Positions 1-6,108 of a DNA stretch of 64,000 nucleotides are shown here, one piece after another. This stretch comes from CAIODY01 sp046051225. Lineage in GTDB: Bacteria > Bacteroidota > Bacteroidia > Chitinophagales > CAIODY01. Position 1 is the stretch's first letter. Each line of letters starts with the position of its first letter. Made by a program: the position numbers and the translations under genes. The stretch lies in assembly GCA_046051225.1 (NCBI GenBank), contig JBJOOR010000013.1, positions 1 to 64,000 of the forward strand, in the 5' to 3' direction. The notes below the pieces were generated by a model that saw only the letters and a list, made by a program, of their open reading frames with translations, did not search any database and was not told where the DNA came from.

Positions 1-223
1 ATAAACTTTCAACTGTTAATAAGGTAAGTAAGTAGTCGAATTACAATCAATCTAACAAAAGTTTGGATAATCAACCGATTATTAAAATTAGGTACAACCT
101 TATCTAATAAAATTTTAGTCAGTCCTAAATCAATTTTTTAAAAGAGTATAATTTGATTTTTTATCCCTTATTTTTAAGTGTTATTTTTTTTATGTTGCTT
201 TGTTCAACTATAAAACCAACCGC

Positions 224-844
224 ATGATTGATTTTGAAAATATTTTCGAGCCTGAATTGCTACAAGAAATAAAACAGAAAGGCGTTGAAAAGAAAATTGA
301 AGCTGGTGAAACCATTATTAATTACGGCGATTTAATTCGTCAAATCCCTTTGATAGTAAGCGGTTCAATAAAAGTGAGTAGAATGAATGATGACGGACAA
401 GAATTATTTTTATACTACGTCCATCCCAATGAATCGTGCGCTATGTCGTTTAGTTGTTGCTTGATGCAACGCAAAAGTGAAATAAAAGCCGTGGCTGAAG
501 AAGATATTGATGTAATAATGATTCCCAACAAATTGATGGATGAATGGATGATGAAATACGCATCATGGAAAAGTTTTGTGATGCTTACCTTTCAAACTCG
601 ATTTGATGAATTGCTTAAAACGATTGACAGTATTGCATTTCAACAATTAGATGAACGCTTGATTCATTTGCTAAAAGAAAAAAAGAAACTCACAGGTTCG
701 GCTGTTATTCACATCACTCATCAACAAATTGCAGATGAGTTAGCTACTTCAAGAGTAGTAATATCAAGGCTTTTGAAGCAATTAGAAAATCAAAAAAAAT
801 TATTACTGTATCGCCACGAAATAAAATTGCTGAAAGATTTGTAA
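224..844 (+). CDS. Crp/Fnr-family transcriptional regulator
   Basis: This is a cytoplasmic one-component regulator. An N-terminal cyclic-nucleotide-binding-type beta-roll covers about residues 10-110, a dimerisation helix follows, and a C-terminal winged helix-turn-helix has its recognition segment around residues 166-186 (IADELATSRVVISRLLKQL). The ATG at 224 is preferred because the frame upstream opens only with a TTG. The effector domain carries three cysteines (about 72, 78, 79; ESCAMSFSCC), which suggests thiol or persulfide sensing rather than cAMP binding; that is inference. It lies 62 bp upstream of a DUF2892 gene and two rhodaneses on the same strand, its likely targets. It lacks the four-cysteine pattern of a classical Fnr iron-sulfur cluster. 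Family assignment is secure, ligand unknown. Confidence 0.9.
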   Translation: MIDFENIFEPELLQEIKQKGVEKKIEAGETIINYGDLIRQIPLIVSGSIKVSRMNDDGQELFLYYVHPNESCAMSFSCCLMQRKSEIKAVAEEDIDVIMIPNKLMDEWMMKYASWKSFVMLTFQTRFDELLKTIDSIAFQQLDERLIHLLKEKKKLTGSAVIHITHQQIADELATSRVVISRLLKQLENQKKLLLYRHEIKLLKDL

Positions 845-906
845 CATTTGTTGCCAACTTTTCTTTTTCATCGGTTCAACTTTGCACCAACAAAATTTTA
901 TTTTTT

Positions 907-1116
907 ATGAAAAAAAATATGGGTAATGCAGATAGAATTATCCGCCTAATTGTGGCAATAGTTATTGGCGGATTATATTTCGGTCATGTCATCAATGGCA
1001 CTGTGGCTATAGTTTTAGAGGCAGTAGCTTTAATTTTTTTAATTACCAGTTTGTTTTCTTTTTGCCCTTTGTATTTGCCTTTTGGAATAAAAACTTGCAA
1101 CACAAAAAAGAACTAA
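907..1116 (+). CDS. DUF2892 small inner-membrane protein (YgaP transmembrane-domain-like)
   Basis: This 69-residue protein matches the DUF2892 family. It has the N-terminal MGNADRIIRL motif, two hydrophobic helices (about residues 10-29 and 33-52), and the typical C-terminal CPLYLPFGIKTC segment with two cysteines. In other bacteria this domain is fused to a rhodanese (YgaP) or encoded beside one. Here two rhodanese genes follow 12 bp downstream, so it probably forms the membrane part of a sulfur-handling unit. A near-match to the -7 box (CAACTTTG) lies about 25 bp upstream. The biochemical function of the family is not established. Confidence 0.88.
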   Translation: MKKNMGNADRIIRLIVAIVIGGLYFGHVINGTVAIVLEAVALIFLITSLFSFCPLYLPFGIKTCNTKKN

Positions 1117-1128
1117 AAACAAAATTGT

Positions 1129-1413
1129 ATGTTGGTTGAAAACATAATTAAATCGAGCAAAGCAGCGGTAATAGATGTTCGTACGCCAGAAGAATTTTCG
1201 TTCGGTCATGTAAAAAACTCAATTAATATTCCGCTTGATACTATTGAAAATTATTTTTCAAAATTAAAATCAATGCAACAACCGCTTGTATTGTGCTGTG
1301 CATCAGGTACTCGGAGCGGAATTGCTACTACTTTGTTGTTACGGAATGGTTTTGAAGAAGTGTACAATGGAGGCTCATGGATTTATGTAAATAACATTTT
1401 AAACAAAAAATAA
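1129..1413 (+). CDS. Rhodanese-like sulfurtransferase domain protein (first of tandem pair)
   Basis: A single-domain rhodanese of 94 residues. It shows the DVRTPEEFSFGHVKNSINIP region and the active-site loop CASGTRS, in which the cysteine would carry a persulfide. It lacks a signal peptide, so it should be cytoplasmic. It starts 12 bp after the DUF2892 gene, and its stop overlaps the ATG of the next rhodanese (TAATG), which indicates translational coupling. Its sequence is close to the neighbour (shared GH.K.S.NIP, CCASG.RS, GF.EVYNGG.W), consistent with a local gene duplication. The physiological sulfur donor and acceptor cannot be deduced. Confidence 0.9.
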   Translation: MLVENIIKSSKAAVIDVRTPEEFSFGHVKNSINIPLDTIENYFSKLKSMQQPLVLCCASGTRSGIATTLLLRNGFEEVYNGGSWIYVNNILNKK

Positions 1414-1730
1414 TGATAGCATTTTTAAAAAAAATATTCAGCAGCGCACCTGCTGTCGATTATAAAAATTTGGTGAATAACGGCGCACAAATCATTGATG
1501 TACGCTCTGGTGGCGAATTTGCAGGTGGTCATATCAAAGGTTCAAAAAATATTCCTTTGAATAATTTACAAAATCATTTTTCAAAAATCAATAAAAGTAA
1601 ACCTGTAATTGTTTGTTGTGCATCAGGCATGCGCAGCGCATCAGCCGCAGGAGTTTTACGCCGTGAAGGTTTTAACGAAGTGTATAATGGTGGTGGTTGG
1701 ATGAGTTTGAACAAAAAAATTTATGGTTAA
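1413..1730 (+). CDS. Rhodanese-like sulfurtransferase domain protein (second of tandem pair)
   Basis: A 105-residue single-domain rhodanese with DVRSGGEFAGGHIKGSKNIP and the catalytic loop CASGMRS. The start ATG overlaps the TAA stop of the preceding rhodanese. It carries a slightly longer N-terminus (MIAFLKKIFSSAPAVDYKNL) than its paralogue, which is common for single-domain Bacteroidota rhodaneses. It ends the Crp/Fnr-DUF2892-rhodanese unit. Its stop codon overlaps the stop codon of the convergent gene on the minus strand at the palindrome TTAA (1727-1730), leaving no room for a terminator between the two coding regions. Confidence 0.9.
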   Translation: MIAFLKKIFSSAPAVDYKNLVNNGAQIIDVRSGGEFAGGHIKGSKNIPLNNLQNHFSKINKSKPVIVCCASGMRSASAAGVLRREGFNEVYNGGGWMSLNKKIYG

Positions 1731-2272
1731 AATCTTGGACAACCAATAAAATGTTTTCGTTTGTGAATGAATGGAAATTTCCAAGACCAAAAATACTTCT
1801 TCTGTTTTATGCCATCAAGGTGTACAAGAGTCATACTTCCTTGCGTTAAATCTAGTTCATTAGCATCAATTTTTTTTTTCAACGTATCAACTTTCTGATT
1901 TGTTTTTTTTGTTGAATCACTTTCTACATACCATTCAACATTTGATTTGACTTCTTTTGCAGATACTGATTTTACATTTAATTGCAACAACGAAAATACA
2001 ATCGAAGCAGCCACAGAAAATTTTGGAATGCTCCAAAAAAATGCTTTTGATTTCTCTTCTTCAATTAAATCTCGGTTGAGTTGAAATGAATTAAATCTCC
2101 CACATTGCTTTCCTGTTGCAGTTTTCAAGTGATGGATGATTTCTGCATTGCTCATCAAAGTAAAATCTGTAACAACAGTTTGGCAAGCCGAACAAAATTT
2201 TCCATTTTCATTCGGTGTCATTTTGCTCCAATCTTCATGGCAAGGTTGCGGTATGGAAATATTGAAAGTCAT
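1727..2272 (-). CDS. Cysteine-motif N-terminal domain protein, membrane-anchored, unknown function
   Basis: No function is recognised. The first ~65 residues form a conserved Bacteroidota module: CHEDW..M.P.E.GKFC.ACQ..V.DFT.MS..EI, ending with CGRF. The CxxC pair and outer cysteines could bind a metal or form a redox centre. A hydrophobic segment at about residues 88-108 ends in a plausible cleavage site (SVSA), so the C-terminal half probably lies outside the cytoplasm. The protein ends in CPRF, the same four residues that end the PorP/SprF protein encoded at 22975-24000. The gene is convergent with the rhodanese gene and overlaps it by 4 bp. Confidence 0.65.
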   Translation of the reverse strand: MTFNISIPQPCHEDWSKMTPNENGKFCSACQTVVTDFTLMSNAEIIHHLKTATGKQCGRFNSFQLNRDLIEEEKSKAFFWSIPKFSVAASIVFSLLQLNVKSVSAKEVKSNVEWYVESDSTKKTNQKVDTLKKKIDANELDLTQGSMTLVHLDGIKQKKYFWSWKFPFIHKRKHFIGCPRF

Positions 2273-2314
2273 TTATTATTAGTCGAATAAAAACGAAAAA
2301 AGGTTGCATTTAAA

Positions 2315-2815
2315 TTATCGCTTCCATAATTCTTCGTCTCTTGTGTTTAAATACAAAAAAGTCAATCTCCATTTTCCGTTTATTCGTCTAAATTGAAAAT
2401 CGGTTACTCTAGCCCAATCCTTCAAAACATATTTGTTATCAGGATTTTCGGTTTGAATTATTTCATCTAATTGACTTCCTTGAATTACACCAGATGTAGA
2501 ATAAAGAAAAGCATGAAGCACTTTTGCGAAGTCTTTCTTATCATATTTAATTATCGAATCAGAATCCATTTCACCTCTTGTTTCAAGCGGAAATTGAGTT
2601 AAAGAAATAATATTTGTTGAGTCATTTTTAATGATTGTCGCTCTGAACTTCTTCCAAAAGATTTTAAACTCTTTTTGCGAAGTGCTTTCTAATTGAATAA
2701 TTGAGTTTTCGTTTTTAATAACACTTCTATTTTGTGTTGATTCTCTTACACACCCAAGTATTGTAAAAAAAGAAATTACTGTAACTCTGATAATTTTATT
2801 TTTCATTTTCAACAT
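2315..2815 (-). CDS. Predicted lipoprotein, unknown function
   Basis: A short protein with an N-terminal signal and lipobox-like sequence (FTILGC, Cys at about residue 22), followed by a polar tail. It is probably lipidated and exported to the periplasm or outer membrane. An alternative start is the ATG three codons downstream (2806). The C-terminal half (DFQFRRINGKWRLTFLYLN) looks like a small alpha+beta fold seen in several hypothetical Bacteroidota lipoproteins. I recognise no specific family. It lies between acs and the cysteine-motif gene, all on the minus strand. Confidence 0.6.
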   Translation of the reverse strand: MLKMKNKIIRVTVISFFTILGCVRESTQNRSVIKNENSIIQLESTSQKEFKIFWKKFRATIIKNDSTNIISLTQFPLETRGEMDSDSIIKYDKKDFAKVLHAFLYSTSGVIQGSQLDEIIQTENPDNKYVLKDWARVTDFQFRRINGKWRLTFLYLNTRDEELWKR

Positions 2816-2829
2816 TCAATTTACAATTC

Positions 2830-4812
2830 TCAAATTTTCCCTTTCTTAATTTCTTCCACCACATTTGGGTCGAGCAAAGTGGTTGTGTCGCCTAAGTTTT
2901 CGGTTTCGCCTTCGGCAATTTTTCGTAAAATTCGGCGCATGATTTTTCCGCTTCGTGTTTTCGGCAAGCCGCTGACAAACTGAATTTTATCAGGTTTGGC
3001 AATCGCTCCAATGATTCGAGTAACGGTTTGCAAAATATCTTTTCGCATCAAATCAGCATCATGTAAATCGCCAGAAAAAATGATGTACGCATAAATTCCT
3101 TGTCCTTTAATATCATGCGGATAGCCCACCACAGCGCTTTCCACCACACCATTGTGCATGTTAATCGCATTCTCCACTTCAGCAGTTCCAATTCTGTGAC
3201 CACTCACATTCAACACATCATCCACTCTGCCTGTGATGCGATAATTTCCTTCGGCATCTCTCAAACAGCCATCACCAGTGAAGTACAGGTTTTCGTAAGT
3301 TGAAAAATAAGTTTGTCGGCATCGTTCATGGTCGCCATAAGTTGTTCGCAACATACCGGGCCAAGGAAATTTGATGCAGAGATTTCCACTTACAGCAGCC
3401 CCCTCTAACTCCCCCAAAGGGGGAGAACTGCTACCCAACTCACTTTGAGAGTTGACAAACCCCTCCCCTTTGGGGAGGGCTGGGGTGGGGCTATCCACTA
3501 AAATTAGTTGCACACCAGGCAATGGCAAAGTAGCGTAAGATGGCTTTGCTGGCGTAATGCCAGCCAAATTAGAAATCATAATTCCACCTGTTTCAGTTTG
3601 CCACCAAGTATCCACAATAGGGCATTTTTCTTTGCCAATATTTTTATCGTACCAATGCCAAGCCTCTTCATTGATGGGCTCTCCAACCGTTCCTAAAACT
3701 TTTAAGGAAGACAAATCCTTATTCTCTAAAGGAGCCAATCCAAAACTCATGAGGCTACGAATGGCTGTGGGAGCGGTGTACAATATATTTACTTGATGTT
3801 TATCTACAATTTCCCATAATCGTCCAGCATCAGGAAATGTGGGAATGCCCTCAAACATAAGCGTAGTAGCACCTGCCGAAAGTGGACCATATAAAATGTA
3901 AGAATGCCCAGTTATCCAACCCACATCAGCGGTACAAAAATGCACTTGATTTTTTTGATATTGAAACACATTTACAAACGTGTAATTTGCCCAAATCATG
4001 TAGCCAGCGCAGGTATGCACCACACCTTTGGGCTTGCCCGTAGAGCCGCTTGTGTAAAGAATGAACAGCATATCTTCGGCATTCATTTCTTCTGCTTCGC
4101 AAAATGGATTGCCTTGCAATTCTACTTTTTTAATTTCATCGTGCCACCATAAATCCCTTTGTTTAAGCATGCTCACAGGTGTTTTGGTGCGTTCCACAAC
4201 AATTACTTTTTTTACAAAATCACAATTTACCAACGCATCATCAATCACATTTTTTAGCGGAATAATTTTTTCGCCACGAAATGCGCCATCACAAGTGATG
4301 ATAAATTCTGCTTTTGCATCGTGCAATCTATCTGAAATTGATTGCGCTGAAAAGCCGCCAAACACAACGCTGTGAACCGCTCCGAGTCTTGCACAAGCTA
4401 AAACAGCAATCGCCAATTCAGGAATCATGCCCATGTAAATCAAGACTCTGTCACCTTTTTTTACGCCATTATTTTTTAGCACATTGGCCAATTGCATCAC
4501 TTTAAAATGCAGTTGTTTGTAGGTGAATGTTTCGCTTTTTTCGGTTGGATTATTCGGTTCAAAAATGATAGCTTTTGTGTCGGCATTTTCTTGTAAATGT
4601 CTATCCAAACAATTTTCAGTGATGTTGAGTGTACCACCTTTAAACCATTGTATTTTCGGGTCTTTGAAGTTCCAATCTAAAACTTTATTCCACTTTTTTT
4701 TCCATAAAAAATGTTCGGCAATTTCACTCCAAAATTGTTCGGGGTGCTCCACACTTTTTTTATAAACTTCGTGATATTGTTCGAGTGATTTTATTTGATA
4801 AGGATAACTCAT
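2830..4812 (-). CDS. acs: Acetyl-CoA synthetase (AMP-forming) with an in-frame repeat-derived insertion
   Basis: Activates acetate to acetyl-CoA through acetyl-AMP in the cytoplasm. Visible motifs include the P-loop YTSGSTGKPKG (about 253-263), DTWWQTETGG (401-410), the hinge region GRVDDVLNVSGHR (528-540) and the acetylatable lysine in PKTRSGKIMRR (Lys623). The start at 4812 (MSYPYQIK) is chosen because the upstream extension is unlike the family. Residues 441-473, between LILVD and VSGNLCIKFPWPG, are translated from a GC-rich palindromic element and add about 24 residues relative to the Salmonella enzyme as I recall it. The frame is preserved and all catalytic motifs remain, so the enzyme is probably active. 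Confidence 0.95.
   Translation of the reverse strand: MSYPYQIKSLEQYHEVYKKSVEHPEQFWSEIAEHFLWKKKWNKVLDWNFKDPKIQWFKGGTLNITENCLDRHLQENADTKAIIFEPNNPTEKSETFTYKQLHFKVMQLANVLKNNGVKKGDRVLIYMGMIPELAIAVLACARLGAVHSVVFGGFSAQSISDRLHDAKAEFIITCDGAFRGEKIIPLKNVIDDALVNCDFVKKVIVVERTKTPVSMLKQRDLWWHDEIKKVELQGNPFCEAEEMNAEDMLFILYTSGSTGKPKGVVHTCAGYMIWANYTFVNVFQYQKNQVHFCTADVGWITGHSYILYGPLSAGATTLMFEGIPTFPDAGRLWEIVDKHQVNILYTAPTAIRSLMSFGLAPLENKDLSSLKVLGTVGEPINEEAWHWYDKNIGKEKCPIVDTWWQTETGGIMISNLAGITPAKPSYATLPLPGVQLILVDSPTPALPKGEGFVNSQSELGSSSPPLGELEGAAVSGNLCIKFPWPGMLRTTYGDHERCRQTYFSTYENLYFTGDGCLRDAEGNYRITGRVDDVLNVSGHRIGTAEVENAINMHNGVVESAVVGYPHDIKGQGIYAYIIFSGDLHDADLMRKDILQTVTRIIGAIAKPDKIQFVSGLPKTRSGKIMRRILRKIAEGETENLGDTTTLLDPNVVEEIKKGKI
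3394..3492. repeat. GC-rich multi-hairpin palindromic element inserted in acs
   Basis: About 95 bp that stand out by C/G runs. The ends are inverted (AGCCCC at 3397-3402, GGGGCT at 3487-3492). Each arm holds its own hairpin: CTCCCCC-AAA-GGGGGAG (about 3409-3425) and CCCTCCCC-TTT-GGGGAGGG (about 3461-3479). A third stem, CAACTC...GAGTTG, lies in the middle (about 3436-3454). The result is a cloverleaf-like three-hairpin unit. On the minus strand it encodes PTPALPKGEG and SSPPLGELEG, peptides I recall appearing sporadically in unrelated Bacteroidota proteins, which suggests a dispersed REP/MITE-like family. No second copy was noticed in this window. Confidence 0.85.
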
Positions 4813-4909
4813 TGAAATATTTTTTGTGAAAGTAAATATAGTAGGATATGAATTATTTTGCTTCAAAATAATAAACATAGAATGTGTTTATTTGCAACAA
4901 ACAATTTTT

Positions 4910-6043
4910 ATGCTATCTTATTGGGAACGTGAAACTTACTTTAAGAATATTGATATATGCATTATTGGTGCTGGCATTGTAGGTTTAAGTGCTGCCATAC
5001 ATTTAAAGAAAAAATCGCCTATATTAAATATCCTTGTGGTTGAACGGTCGCCCCTGCCCTATGGCGCAAGTAGCCGTAATGCTGGTTTTGCTTGCTTTGG
5101 AAGTATTTCGGAAATAATAGAAGATATAAATGCAAGCGACGAACAAAGCATATTAACCTTAATTGAAAAACGATGGAAAGGCTTACAGTTGCTACAAAAA
5201 ACAGTAGGTATAGAAAATTTAGAATTAGAAAACAATGGTGGTTACGAATTATTTTCTACTCATGACTCCGAATTATTTAGTAAATGTGAAAGTAAAATTT
5301 CTATCCTAAATAAGCAATTAAAAAACATAATTGGTTCGATAAATATTTTTTCAATTGATGATAAAAAAATAACAGATTTTGGATTTGATAATACTTCTCA
5401 TTTAATTAAAAATTCATTTGAAAGCCAGATAAATACTGGTAAAATGATGAAAGCATTGATTCATAAAACACAATCATTGGGTATTGATATTTTATTTGGA
5501 TTACAAATAAATGAAATACAAAAAGATGAAAATGACTGTGGAATCATTACTGATAATTTTAATTTTAAGGCAAAAAAAGCACTAGTTTGCACTAATGGGT
5601 TTGCAAAAAACCTTATTCAAGATATTGATGTAAAACCAGCAAGAGCACAGGTTTTAATTACACAGCCTATTAACAATTTAAAAATAAAAGGAACTTTTCA
5701 TTACGATAAAGGATTTTACTATTTTAGAAATGTGGGGAACAGAGTGTTGTTGGGAGGTGGCAGAAATTTAGCATTTGATGAAGAAACAACAGATGAAATA
5801 AAGCTTACCTCTATCATTCAAAACCGCTTAGATGAGCTATTGCAAACTACTATTTTACCAAATCAATCATTTGAAATTGACATGCGATGGAGCGGTATAA
5901 TGGGTATAGGAAATGAAAAATTACCGATAATAAAATTCATTACAAAAAACATTGCTGTGGCTGTACGCTGCAATGGAATGGGTATTGCACTTGGTAGCTT
6001 AACTGGTGAAGAGGGTGCAGATTTAATTTTAAACACTTTATAA
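4910..6043 (+). CDS. FAD-dependent oxidoreductase, DAO family
   Basis: A flavoprotein of the glycine oxidase/D-amino-acid dehydrogenase fold. The N-terminal dinucleotide-binding motif CIIGAGIVGLSAAIHL lies at about residues 17-32, followed by VVERSPLPYGASSRNAGFAC, where the SSRNAG loop contacts FAD, and a C-terminal RWSGIMGIG...RCNGMGIALGS segment that closes over the flavin. The ATG at 4910 is preferred over the upstream one at 4826, because the extension has no family resemblance. A near-match to the -7 box (TTTATTTG, about 4885-4893) lies just upstream. The gene is divergent from acs. The substrate cannot be assigned; an amine or amino acid is likely. Confidence 0.85.
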   Translation: MLSYWERETYFKNIDICIIGAGIVGLSAAIHLKKKSPILNILVVERSPLPYGASSRNAGFACFGSISEIIEDINASDEQSILTLIEKRWKGLQLLQKTVGIENLELENNGGYELFSTHDSELFSKCESKISILNKQLKNIIGSINIFSIDDKKITDFGFDNTSHLIKNSFESQINTGKMMKALIHKTQSLGIDILFGLQINEIQKDENDCGIITDNFNFKAKKALVCTNGFAKNLIQDIDVKPARAQVLITQPINNLKIKGTFHYDKGFYYFRNVGNRVLLGGGRNLAFDEETTDEIKLTSIIQNRLDELLQTTILPNQSFEIDMRWSGIMGIGNEKLPIIKFITKNIAVAVRCNGMGIALGSLTGEEGADLILNTL

Positions 6044-6073
6044 AAAAGTAAATTTACACTTAATATAATTCTG

Positions 6074-6081
6074 TAAATTTG
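6074..6081 (+). promoter_or_regulatory. Bacteroidota -7 promoter box (TAAATTTG)
   Basis: Perfect TAnnTTTG match 28 bp before the ATG of the M1 peptidase gene, with a weak TTTA in -33 position (6053-6056). Assigned by consensus and position only. Confidence 0.55.
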
Positions 6082-6108
6082 TTCAAATTCATCATTGTTA
6101 TCCTTATT

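Noticed and set aside
200..223. An N-terminal extension of the Crp/Fnr protein from a TTG codon.
   Set aside because: The extension has no family resemblance and overlaps a likely -7 box (TTGCTTTG, 195-202); the ATG at 224 fits better.
4061..4375. A 104-codon plus-strand frame opposite acs, with several other plus-strand frames in 3100-4765.
   Set aside because: Antisense to a fully conserved enzyme gene; the predicted proteins are low in complexity and unlike any family.
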